A stretch of DNA of 9,371 nucleotides. Origin: Candidatus Poseidoniaceae archaeon (lineage in GTDB: Archaea; Thermoplasmatota; Poseidoniia; Poseidoniales; Poseidoniaceae). The stretch covers positions 1 through 9,371 of the forward strand of contig JAKURJ010000063.1 of NCBI GenBank assembly GCA_022452125.1, given 5' to 3'. Of this stretch, positions 1 to 6,441 are shown piece by piece. The translations under genes and the position numbers were made by a program. Within the stretch, counting starts at the first letter, position 1; the number at the start of each line of letters is the position of its first letter. The notes under the pieces were generated by a model, which saw only the letters and a list, made by a program, of their open reading frames with translations, had not been told where the DNA came from and searched no databases.

Positions 1-806
1 TGGCAAAACTACCTTCCATGCACCATCAATTCAAGGAATTGGCCGGTGTTGATATCGCTAAGGAGCCAATGGAAGTTGGCCCAACCGCTCACTACGTGAT
101 GGGTGGAGTTGTTGTTAATGCCGAAACCCAGGAGACCACAGTTTCTGGACTGTATGCTTGTGGTGAAGTCGCAAGTGGTCTGCACGGTGCAAACCGCCTT
201 GGTGGGAACTCACTTTCAGACCTAATTGTATTCGGAAAGAGAGCTGGCGAGTACGCAGCAAAGCAAGCTGTTGACTTAGCACAGCCAAGTATCGATGAAT
301 CCCAAGTACAATCTGCAATCAAGGAAATGGTTGCTCCTCTCGAAAGAGGCGAAGGTGAAAACCCTGGTCTAATCTATGACGCTATGCGAGATATGATGCA
401 AGAAAAGGTCGGAATCATCCGTGTCAAGGATGAATTGGAATCCGCTTTGGAGGATTTGGAGGACTTCTCGAAGAGAGAGCAAACATGTTTCCCTGGAACT
501 AGCAGGAAATACAACTCAGGATGGCACCAAGCACTCGATTTGAAGAACATGGTTGATATCTCAAAAGTTGCAACATTGGCTGCACTTGCTAGAGAAGAAA
601 GCCGTGGAGGACACACACGCGATGACTTCCCCGGACACGAAGATGAGTTCTGGGGTAAGAATCTCAACATCTGTTGGATGGAGAATGGTGAAATCAAGAT
701 CCGCCAAGAACCGGTTGAAGAGATTCGAGATGACCTCAAAGACGCCCTTCAAGAGGTTAAGGACATGATTGCTGAAAGAGCAGCAGAACAAGGGGGTGGC
801 AATTGA
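1..806 (+). CDS. sdhA: Succinate dehydrogenase/fumarate reductase flavoprotein subunit, C-terminal part (5' end outside window)
   Basis: The gene enters from the left edge (first full codon at base 3), and 267 C-terminal residues are visible out of the roughly 570-600 usual for the family. SdhA carries covalent FAD and oxidises succinate to fumarate on the cytoplasmic face of complex II. Visible signatures are HYVMGG (window residues 30-35), whose His corresponds to the substrate-binding His of the family, and GLYACGEVASGLHGANRLGGNS (49-70 region), the FAD/dicarboxylate-binding block with its substrate Arg. Near the C-terminus, SRGGHTRDDFP (200-210) is the conserved motif of the SdhA/FrdA/NadB C-terminal helical domain. 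L-aspartate oxidase shares these motifs, but the sdhB gene starting at the stop codon makes SdhA the clear choice. Direction of catalysis (SDH or FRD) cannot be read from sequence. The internal Met codon at base 18 is not the start, because the frame continues upstream with family-like residues (KLPS). Confidence 0.95.
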   Translation, partial: AKLPSMHHQFKELAGVDIAKEPMEVGPTAHYVMGGVVVNAETQETTVSGLYACGEVASGLHGANRLGGNSLSDLIVFGKRAGEYAAKQAVDLAQPSIDESQVQSAIKEMVAPLERGEGENPGLIYDAMRDMMQEKVGIIRVKDELESALEDLEDFSKREQTCFPGTSRKYNSGWHQALDLKNMVDISKVATLAALAREESRGGHTRDDFPGHEDEFWGKNLNICWMENGEIKIRQEPVEEIRDDLKDALQEVKDMIAERAAEQGGGN

Positions 807-1573
807 TGTCACTGAAAGGAAAGAATCAGAAATTCAAGGTCCTACGTGGTGAAGGCGATGACGCAGAAATGGAAAACTATGAACTCGAACTAGATGAGGG
901 AATGGTTGTCTTAGACTGCATGCACAGAATCCAGTATGAACAAGAGCCAGACCTTGCGGTTAGGTGGAATTGTAAAGCTGGAAAGTGTGGTTCCTGCAGT
1001 GCTGAAATCAATGGTCGTCCACGTTTGATGTGCATGACCAGAATGTCAGATGTTGTTGCAGAAACCCCTGTAGGACAACCGATTGAAGTGCGTCCAATGA
1101 AGGCCTTCCCTCACATCAAGGATTTGGTTACCGATGTTTCTTGGAACTATGAAGTCGCTCAGAAAATCAAGCCAATCAAGGGTCCTGAAGAACCGAATTG
1201 GGAGTTCAATCAACATGAGGCACACCGTGTTCAGCAGTTTAGAGAATGCATTGAGTGTTTCCTTTGTGTAAATTCCTGTCACGTTCTGAGAGACCACCAA
1301 TTATTCGATGAATTCGCAGGACCTCGTAATCTAGTCAGACTGGCTCAATACGAGATGCATCCGCTTGACCTGGAAGACCGAATCCCGGAAATCAAGAAGG
1401 AGTTCGGTGTAGAATACTGTAACATTACAAGGTGCTGTACCGAAGTCTGTCCTGCGGGAATCCAAATCACAGATGATGCTATTATCCAACTTAAGGAGAG
1501 AGTTGTAGACAGGTACTATGACCCGCTACAGCGCATCTGGAGAGTCATCACTGGAAACAAAGTCAGAATGTGA
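806..1573 (+). CDS. sdhB: Succinate dehydrogenase/fumarate reductase iron-sulfur subunit
   Basis: This is a complete 255-residue protein, normal length for SdhB, which passes electrons from SdhA flavin to quinone through three Fe-S clusters. The N-terminal ferredoxin domain has C56-x4-C61-x2-C64-x11-C76 for [2Fe-2S]. The C-terminal domain has C148-x2-C151-x2-C154-x3-C158 and later C205, C210, C211 and C215-Pro. By comparison with E. coli SdhB, C148/C151/C154/C215 would ligate [4Fe-4S] and C158/C205/C211 the third cluster. C210 is an additional Cys beside a ligand, and C158 is followed by His instead of the usual Pro. The ATG at 806 overlaps the sdhA stop (TGATG), which indicates translational coupling. 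It is preceded by a G-rich AGGGGGT (791-797) at about nine bases. A TTG three bases earlier is a less likely start. Anchor subunits SdhC/SdhD are not downstream, so they are probably upstream of sdhA. Confidence 0.96.
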   Translation: MSLKGKNQKFKVLRGEGDDAEMENYELELDEGMVVLDCMHRIQYEQEPDLAVRWNCKAGKCGSCSAEINGRPRLMCMTRMSDVVAETPVGQPIEVRPMKAFPHIKDLVTDVSWNYEVAQKIKPIKGPEEPNWEFNQHEAHRVQQFRECIECFLCVNSCHVLRDHQLFDEFAGPRNLVRLAQYEMHPLDLEDRIPEIKKEFGVEYCNITRCCTEVCPAGIQITDDAIIQLKERVVDRYYDPLQRIWRVITGNKVRM

Positions 1574-1574
1574 A

Positions 1575-1591
1575 CACCTTAAGGTGATTTC
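1575..1591 (+). promoter_or_regulatory. Ribosome-binding site embedded in a perfect palindrome, sdhB-hydrolase spacer
   Basis: The 18-base gap contains the perfect 12-base palindrome CACCTTAAGGTG (1575-1586). Its right half supplies AAGGTGAT, a strong archaeal Shine-Dalgarno sequence, three bases before the ATG at 1592. The ribosome-binding role is well supported. A regulatory role for the palindrome (occluding the site, or binding a dimer) is only a possibility, because the left half is the complement of a Shine-Dalgarno sequence and a six-base half-site can arise by chance. Confidence 0.6.
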
Positions 1592-3073
1592 ATGGATAGT
1601 GAAACTAGTGGTAAAGTAGACTCTGTCGTAGAGCAATCATTCGCTTCAAGACTATTCCAGCCAGGCAATGATAGGTTAGGCTACATCCTATTCCTAGGCT
1701 CACTTATTCTATGGGCAGAAGGTAGAAACCTTCGCTCAGTCAATGTGATTCTGGTAATTATTGCAATATTTTGGCTAGCGGTTAAATTGTTGGCGAAGAC
1801 AAAATTGTTCACAAAGAAAGAGAAAGATTTGCAAAAGGTTAGTCGGAAAAGGAAACTCAAATTGTTGTCATTGATTATTGTAGTTTTAGTTGCAATAATG
1901 GTTCTTGCAACAACAATAGCTGTCAATTTCTCAGAAGATTTTGGCGGTGATGCACCAGAATACGATTCACCCAACTACAATGACGGTGTCTTTGAGAATG
2001 TAGAAGCCACCACTTTGTCTAACGATGAAACATCAACTTGGGATACCCTTGGTCAATACATGGTTAGTGACAATTGTCGCTCACCAGACGAGGTTTTACC
2101 CTCACAAGAATTCAAGTTGAAGGACTTGGAAGATGGCCAGTTTAGTGTGTCTTGGTTCGGTCATTCAACCGTTTTGTTACACACAAATGAATTTTCGATA
2201 ATCACAGACCCTGTGTTTAGCACAGGTGGAGCCGGCCCTCTATCACTCGGTCCTAGCCCATTCCCTTACGAACATGAATACACTGTGGATGACTTACCTG
2301 AAATCGATTACGTGTTTATTTCTCACGACCACTACGACCACCTTGACAAAAATACAGTCAGGGAATTATCAGATTCAAGGTTCTATGTTCCACTTGGGGT
2401 GAAGTACCACCTCATCGAATGGGGAATAGATGAGGATAATATCCAGGAGTTTGACTGGTATGATGAAACAAATGTATCAGAGGATTTGTTTGCGGCATTT
2501 GCGCCTTCACGCCACTTCAGTGGAAGGGGAGTAACCGATAACAGTGCAACGCTTTGGGGTTCTTGGATTTTCAAGTTCTATGGGAATAGCATCTACTTTA
2601 GTGGTGATACTGGATACATGGAGGAATTCAAGAATATCTCAGCGATATACGGGCCATTCGATTTGGCATTCCTTGATTCAGGCCAATATAACGTTGCTTG
2701 GGAACATGTGCACATGCTTCCTGACCAGATGATTCAGGCAGCAATGGATTTGAACGCATCAGTTTCTATTCCGATTCACATTTCAAAGTACGAATTAGCT
2801 CTGCACCACTGGTATGAGCCAATGGAATTAGTTTCGACTTATGGTGCAGAACAGAACGTAACAATCGCAACGCCAATGCTTGGTAGCACCTTCATTTTCG
2901 GAGAAGAAGTTCCACAGGATACGTGGTGGCGTGGCGTTACAGAATGCACAGATCCATTCCTTGACGACTATCCTTTGGTTGAATATGCATTGATTTACAC
3001 AAATGTTGTTGGAATTCTGTGGCTTGTAGTTCCCCGAATAAAGAATCGAGAGTCCAGTTCAGAAGAAGAGTAA
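1592..3073 (+). CDS. Membrane-anchored metallo-beta-lactamase-fold hydrolase (UlaG/NAPE-PLD-like), predicted extracytoplasmic
   Basis: This 493-residue protein has a metallo-beta-lactamase-fold domain at about 183-440. It carries the metal-binding HDHYDH (245-250), SRHFSGRG (H308), FSGDTGY (D339), HMLPDQ (H374) and PIH (H397). The order WFGHST, DP, SHDHYDHLD, SRHFSGRG, GDTGY is that of the COG2220 group containing UlaG (lactonase) and NAPE-phospholipase D. The final part, PIHISKYELALHHW, replaces the usual PIHWGTF and suggests a distinct subfamily. Three hydrophobic helices come first (about 28-44, 48-68, 89-112), with a Lys-rich loop at 69-90, and a fourth lies at about 463-481. By the positive-inside rule the catalytic domain would face outside, with the RIKNRESSSEEE tail inside. 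An acidic Asp/Glu/Tyr/Asn linker (114-137) separates TM3 from the enzyme. It begins 18 bases after sdhB with a good ribosome-binding site. The substrate is unknown; a lipid or lactone is a guess from the family. Confidence 0.88.
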   Translation: MDSETSGKVDSVVEQSFASRLFQPGNDRLGYILFLGSLILWAEGRNLRSVNVILVIIAIFWLAVKLLAKTKLFTKKEKDLQKVSRKRKLKLLSLIIVVLVAIMVLATTIAVNFSEDFGGDAPEYDSPNYNDGVFENVEATTLSNDETSTWDTLGQYMVSDNCRSPDEVLPSQEFKLKDLEDGQFSVSWFGHSTVLLHTNEFSIITDPVFSTGGAGPLSLGPSPFPYEHEYTVDDLPEIDYVFISHDHYDHLDKNTVRELSDSRFYVPLGVKYHLIEWGIDEDNIQEFDWYDETNVSEDLFAAFAPSRHFSGRGVTDNSATLWGSWIFKFYGNSIYFSGDTGYMEEFKNISAIYGPFDLAFLDSGQYNVAWEHVHMLPDQMIQAAMDLNASVSIPIHISKYELALHHWYEPMELVSTYGAEQNVTIATPMLGSTFIFGEEVPQDTWWRGVTECTDPFLDDYPLVEYALIYTNVVGILWLVVPRIKNRESSSEEE

Positions 3074-3083
3074 TTCATTCGCA

Positions 3084-3165
3084 TGGGTACGCCTTGATTC
3101 CGGAAGACGGAGTTCGCAACGTACCCACGGGAATGGGTGACTGGTTGTGCGTGATGTTCAGTCAC
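3084..3165. repeat. Inverted repeats in the spacer between two convergent genes
   Basis: The 84-base gap between the hydrolase stop (3073) and the TPR-gene stop (3158) holds several inverted repeats. TGGGTACG (3084-3091) pairs with CGTACCCA (3120-3127). ACCCA (3123-3127) can alternatively pair with TGGGT (3134-3138) across a six-base loop. GTGACTG (3137-3143) pairs with CAGTCAC (3159-3165), which overlaps the TPR stop codon. TTCCGGAA (3098-3105) is a palindrome. Neither strand has an adjacent T-run, so a classical terminator is not supported. The location suits a bidirectional 3'-end or RNA-processing structure. No gene was recognised in the gap. Confidence 0.35.
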
Positions 3166-4915
3166 AGCAACTCTTCTCTAGAGCGTCCTGTGCACAGAAG
3201 CAAGTCTTTGCTGGAACAATGTCAGCTCTAGAACTTCGCTCATTGAATAATGCAGTTACTTCATCCAGTTCTCCAGAGGTGTCTCCTCTTGCTTCTAGAC
3301 ATAGCTTCAGACCCAATAGTCCCCACATGTTGTCTTTCCACAACTTGATGTCTGCACGGTATACTTCCTCTGCTTCCTCAACGTGTCCTTGCTCTAATAG
3401 TAGTGCACCTAGGATGTGGCGAACAGGTTGCATTTGCCCCCATGGCTCGTTGTATGCTAGGTTTAGTGAGAGGTCTACTCCACGACGCAACTCATCGAAT
3501 GCAGCAGTGAAATCGTGTGCATCACCGTTTGCCTTTGCGAGGAATTGTCTTCTGTATTCGATTTCTGCTTCTAGGATTGCAGCATTTACATTCAGAATAG
3601 AAGGTCCTTCAGCTGGGTCTTGATACATGAAATTGTTATGCATCATTCTACCAGCAAGTGCAGGGTTTTGCAAGGCTTCCTTGAACAGAGCCTGTTCTGC
3701 TTCAGCTTCAGGAACCATGCCCTTGGATGCATATGCGACTCCTCTAGCGTAGTGCTGTGTTGCGATTGTTGCAGGGAATACATCCTTGTCGGAATACATT
3801 GGTTCTGCTAGAATCTCATCCCACTTTCCGAATCTAATCATTACGTGCCATGGCATGGTAACATATGACTCTAGGAAGATAGCACCCATTGGAATAATTC
3901 CAGCCAGCATGAATTGAACTCCGTGGTTCTCATCACCAGCAGGCAGAGTATCTACTGCTTTTCTTGCGTACTTTAGTGCTGTTTCATATTGTCCATCGAA
4001 CATTGCACACCAGACAACGAAGTGGTGGTTGTGCATTCTGTAGAACTTGTAGAATTGAGATTCGTTTCCTGTTAGTTCGACATACTTGTCGTCTGCTTCA
4101 ACCGCAGCGATGTTACAATCGATTGCCTCTTTCCACTGACCAACCCATGCATCAATGTGAGATGGCATGTGAACTAAGTGTCCTAATCCTGGCATTCTTG
4201 TACGAAGTACGTCTGCTGCAGGTAGCGCCTTTTCAGGGAAAGGCGACAGTTCTAGTGCGTGGCAGGACAAGTGGCAAAGCGCTGGGTGTACCTTTGCTTC
4301 ATCACTGCTTGCAAATGCATCTTCCATAATTTGAACTAGCAATAGTGTGTTATCATCAGCTGGAGTAATTTCTCCTGTTGCGGTGTTCTTATCCCATAGT
4401 TGCCAAGCCTTGAGGTTCATCAAAGCCTCAACATAAATTGCTGTAACGTCGAGGTTTCCGCTGTACTTCTCATAGAGAGGAGCCATTGCTTCAGCGAATG
4501 CTACGTTTAGCTCAGGACTGTTACCCATGTTCAGTACAGACGGGTCAGCAGCATCTCTTGCTTCTGCGGAGTGGCGAGGTGATAGTGCTGTGATCAGGTG
4601 TTTTTCCATCTCGGTACAGTGGTCCATTACTGAAATTGCTTGCTGGATTGCATCATGCCCAGAACCAAGTCCAGGAGCCCAGTTGTAATTAGAGGAAACA
4701 CAGTATGCAATTCCCCACCATGCCATAGCGCAATTTGGGTCAAGTTCTGTGCACTTTGTGAAACATCCAATCGCCTGCTCGTGATTGTAGTTCAGCATGT
4801 GTCCAAATGCTTCAATGAACATTTTTCTTGTTTCATCATCAGCACAGGTAACGCTTTCTGCGAACGAGTAGTTTGATGAATCTCCGAAGTCATAATCTGT
4901 TGGTGCTAACGCCAT
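3158..4915 (-). CDS. TPR-repeat protein with conserved His-rich motifs (HMPSHI family), function unknown
   Basis: This 585-residue protein has no signal peptide or membrane helix and is predicted cytoplasmic. It is built of tetratricopeptide-like helix pairs. A clear repeat lies at about 38-72 (NHEQAIGCFTKCTELDPNC then AMAWWGIAYC), others at about 255-325 (GQWKEAIDCNIAAVEAD; GQYETALKYARKAV), and a last one at about 496-545 (GALLLEQGHVEEAEEVYRAD). Between them are motifs I recognise from a broad family of uncharacterised TPR proteins: HLVHMPSHID (246-255), MHNHH (294-298) and NEPWGQMQPVRH (489-500). The repeated His and Cys (CHLSCH 214-219, MHNHH) could bind metal or form an active site, but no catalytic function is known to me. 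The C-terminus ends in a Cys cluster (CFC at 572-574, CC at 583-584). The ATG at 4915 is preceded by AGGGAGA and a TATA-like box. It is convergent with the hydrolase gene and codirectional with the DoxX gene, 67 bases behind it. Confidence 0.85.
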   Translation of the reverse strand: MALAPTDYDFGDSSNYSFAESVTCADDETRKMFIEAFGHMLNYNHEQAIGCFTKCTELDPNCAMAWWGIAYCVSSNYNWAPGLGSGHDAIQQAISVMDHCTEMEKHLITALSPRHSAEARDAADPSVLNMGNSPELNVAFAEAMAPLYEKYSGNLDVTAIYVEALMNLKAWQLWDKNTATGEITPADDNTLLLVQIMEDAFASSDEAKVHPALCHLSCHALELSPFPEKALPAADVLRTRMPGLGHLVHMPSHIDAWVGQWKEAIDCNIAAVEADDKYVELTGNESQFYKFYRMHNHHFVVWCAMFDGQYETALKYARKAVDTLPAGDENHGVQFMLAGIIPMGAIFLESYVTMPWHVMIRFGKWDEILAEPMYSDKDVFPATIATQHYARGVAYASKGMVPEAEAEQALFKEALQNPALAGRMMHNNFMYQDPAEGPSILNVNAAILEAEIEYRRQFLAKANGDAHDFTAAFDELRRGVDLSLNLAYNEPWGQMQPVRHILGALLLEQGHVEEAEEVYRADIKLWKDNMWGLLGLKLCLEARGDTSGELDEVTALFNERSSRADIVPAKTCFCAQDALEKSCCD

Positions 4916-4916
4916 G

Positions 4917-4943
4917 ATTCTCCCTATTTTGTCTCAATTATAA
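4917..4943 (-). promoter_or_regulatory. Promoter and ribosome-binding site of the TPR gene
   Basis: Read on the minus strand, TTATAATT (4943-4936) is a good archaeal TATA box whose centre lies about 24 bases before the ATG. A start site at the usual 25-27 base spacing would fall at or next to the start codon, giving an almost leaderless message. The AGGGAGA just before the ATG looks like a Shine-Dalgarno sequence and would then be left out of the transcript, so either an upstream promoter or a leaderless transcript is possible. Confidence 0.45.
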
Positions 4944-4982
4944 GTGCTTGTAATCTAGAATATCTCTATTCAGTATTGTAGA

Positions 4983-5960
4983 TTAGAGAATGTGTGTTCT
5001 TACTTCACAAGATGCAGGTTTCTTAGGAGCTTCACTAAATCCAAATTTACATGGCGGATACATAGGAGTCATTACTCCGACATCTTCGCCTAAGATTGTT
5101 GCACCTGCATCAGATAGATTCGAGACTCTGTCGATTGCATACCACTCTCTGCGGTTATTGCGTGTCAAACCGTAGGTCCTTGTTGAGAAAATTAGCCTAG
5201 CAAAGAATAATTCGACAGTGGCAATAAACAGAAGAGATCGCTTGAAAGGAATTGCAAACCCTTTTTTCCAGGAGAATTGTAACTCCATTGATTTGCACTT
5301 GATACTTAGACTGCGCCCCTCTTCTTTGGAAACAATATCTTCGAGAATAACTTCGTCAAATGAGTACATGGCAGTTACATAATCTGCGATTTCTTGGGTT
5401 GGTGCAATCAACACTCTAGTTCCATCTGATTTAGCCCACATGATATCTGTAAAGGTACCAAAGGGAGAGGAATTCCAAGCACCTACAACTATCCTGTCGC
5501 CTGTCTGGAAACCACTTGAGGTGATTCTGCCCTGGAAAATGTCGAGTGAATCGTGTAATTTTTCTCTGCCCTTGAACGGTGTTACTTGTCCGATCCAAGT
5601 AACACCCAGAATCAGAACAATTTGGATAACCAATCTCACAACATGCCATATATCATCGTAAGTCTTGCCACTTAGTGGAATATCATTGTACCACATATTG
5701 AAATTCGCCCAGTAAAGGACAACTAGCATCCATGCCATCCCTACAGACGCCCAAGCTCTAGTTCTCGGGATAATCAATAACAATCCGAATAAGGCTTCAA
5801 AAAAGCCACTGGCTAACACCCAGAAAGTAGGATTAGGTAGTATTGAGGGTACTATTGGTTCGTACCAACAAGGACTGTTGAAGTGGTCAACCCCGACTGA
5901 GATAAATGCTAGACCTAAGCCTAAAGCAAGGAAATCTCGTACCGTGATTTTGTATTCCAC
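4983..5960 (-). CDS. DoxX-like membrane protein fused to a soluble C-terminal domain of unknown function
   Basis: This 325-residue protein has two parts. Residues 1-125 form a four-helix DoxX-like membrane domain (helices about 9-24, 44-64, 69-88, 106-124) with the family-like HFNSPCWYEPIVPSILP (26-42) and PRTRAWASVG (65-74). DoxX-family proteins are small membrane proteins, some linked to quinone or thiosulfate oxidation, but most have no proven role. Residues about 140-325 are a separate domain with SSPFGTFTDIMWAKSDG (164-180), LIAPTQEIADYV (184-195), RTYGLTRNNRREWYAID (261-277) and KFGFSEAPKKP (305-315). I recall this pattern (SPFG...MWA...G.R.LLAP; RTYG...REWY; GFSE.P..P) from stand-alone actinobacterial proteins of unknown function, so this looks like a fusion. 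The start is GTG at 5960; GGAAGTGAT lies directly before it, unusually close for a Shine-Dalgarno sequence. The next in-frame Met (residue 75) would destroy the DoxX domain. Sequence around the join (125-140) is continuous, with no sign of a frameshift. Confidence 0.82.
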   Translation of the reverse strand: MEYKITVRDFLALGLGLAFISVGVDHFNSPCWYEPIVPSILPNPTFWVLASGFFEALFGLLLIIPRTRAWASVGMAWMLVVLYWANFNMWYNDIPLSGKTYDDIWHVVRLVIQIVLILGVTWIGQVTPFKGREKLHDSLDIFQGRITSSGFQTGDRIVVGAWNSSPFGTFTDIMWAKSDGTRVLIAPTQEIADYVTAMYSFDEVILEDIVSKEEGRSLSIKCKSMELQFSWKKGFAIPFKRSLLFIATVELFFARLIFSTRTYGLTRNNRREWYAIDRVSNLSDAGATILGEDVGVMTPMYPPCKFGFSEAPKKPASCEVRTHIL

Positions 5961-6002
5961 ATCACTTCCAGTTCAATCGAATAGAAAAAGGAATGTGATA
6001 AA
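5961..6002 (-). promoter_or_regulatory. Probable promoter and ribosome-binding site of the DoxX-fusion gene
   Basis: On the minus strand TTTATCA (6002-5996) is a weak TATA-like box about 39 bases before the GTG start, which would give a leader of roughly a dozen bases. That leader contains GGAAGTGAT (5969-5961), one mismatch from the full archaeal Shine-Dalgarno sequence, but touching the start codon. The MC1 terminator just upstream supports an independent promoter here. Confidence 0.4.
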
Positions 6003-6028
6003 CCTAGAGATGATTCCAGATTTGAAAT

Positions 6029-6067
6029 AAAAAAAGCCCCCCACAGGAGCGAACTCCTGTGAGGGGC
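6029..6067 (-). terminator. Hairpin plus T-tract terminator of the MC1 gene
   Basis: On the minus strand a 14-base-pair stem with one mismatch (arms 6067-6054 and 6049-6036) closes a TTCG loop and is followed directly by seven T (6035-6029). It lies 47 bases beyond the MC1 stop codon and before the DoxX promoter. On the plus strand no T-run follows, so it acts in one direction. The structure is that of a bacterial-type intrinsic terminator; archaeal terminators are usually T-runs with little hairpin requirement. Confidence 0.85.
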
Positions 6068-6113
6068 AAAGTCCCGCGAGGGCGTATCAACAATGCATCA
6101 TTGCATCCTTAGT

Positions 6114-6377
6114 TCAAAGGTGCTCGATACCTGTCTTGCTTACGTTAGCCTTCTTGATCTTGTCAGGAAGCCACGCTGGGCCGTTTGCAGGCTTGTCGAC
6201 AACGTCGATGCGTCCGGTGAAGACGTGGACTCTCTTGGTTCCACGCTCACGCAGACGGATGTCTGTGTGTCCACGGGTTGCGGCTTTTAGAGCTGCACCA
6301 CGTGGTTGTCGGCTTGCAAATACTTGGCTTGTGTCCTCATTGTTCTTCATGAGAACGAAATACTTCTTTTCACCCAT
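6114..6377 (-). CDS. MC1-type archaeal chromatin protein (DNA-bending non-histone protein)
   Basis: This 87-residue basic protein matches MC1 (methanogen chromosomal protein 1) of Methanosarcina and haloarchaea along nearly its whole length. Shared blocks are KYFVLM (5-10), QVFASRQPRGAALKAATRG (18-36), IRLRERGTKRVHVF (40-53) and PAWLPDKIKKANV (67-79), which correspond to FVL..., FTGKQPRQAALKAANRG, IIRLRERGTKKVHVF and P.WMPEKI in classical MC1. MC1 is a monomer that binds and sharply bends DNA, compacting the chromosome. The present form is a few residues shorter than the usual 93, mainly through a shorter loop after AATRG. The Arg/Lys-rich 41-49 stretch and Trp69 fit the DNA-binding arm. It has its own promoter, a Shine-Dalgarno sequence (GAGGT, 6389-6385) seven bases before the ATG, and a strong terminator, so it is a single-gene unit likely expressed at high level. 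Confidence 0.95.
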   Translation of the reverse strand: MGEKKYFVLMKNNEDTSQVFASRQPRGAALKAATRGHTDIRLRERGTKRVHVFTGRIDVVDKPANGPAWLPDKIKKANVSKTGIEHL

Positions 6378-6384
6378 AGGTTAT

Positions 6385-6429
6385 ACCTCGTCCCGCCTAC
6401 GATAGTGTCAAGGTTATAATATTTCCCCC
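6385..6429 (-). promoter_or_regulatory. Promoter (BRE/TATA) and ribosome-binding site of the MC1 gene
   Basis: On the minus strand GGGGGAAA (6429-6422), a purine-rich BRE, runs into the TATA box AATATTATAA (6423-6414). Transcription would start near 6392, giving a leader of about 15 bases that includes GAGGT (6389-6385), seven bases before the ATG at 6377. This is the clearest promoter in the window. Confidence 0.75.
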
Positions 6430-6441
6430 GGCAAACCGCTA

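Noticed and set aside
374..739. Minus-strand open frame of 121 codons inside sdhA
   Set aside because: It is antisense to strongly conserved SdhA sequence and rich in Ser and Ile, a typical shadow.
803..805. TTG start for sdhB
   Set aside because: The ATG at 806 follows directly, forms the common TGATG overlap with sdhA and is the stronger start codon.
1574..3073. Hydrolase gene as an SDH membrane anchor subunit (SdhC/D)
   Set aside because: It is much too long, its core carries metallo-beta-lactamase metal ligands, and it has no haem-binding anchor pattern.
3074..3157. Possible tRNA or small RNA in the convergent spacer
   Set aside because: The inverted repeats do not form a cloverleaf, and no conserved tRNA T-arm or anticodon arm can be assembled.
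3147..3623. Plus-strand open frame of 158 codons
   Set aside because: It is antisense to the 3' part of the TPR gene, with Ser/Arg-rich low-complexity translation and no own ribosome-binding site.
6093..6405. Plus-strand open frames over the MC1 gene
   Set aside because: The minus strand there encodes an unmistakable MC1 protein with promoter and terminator.
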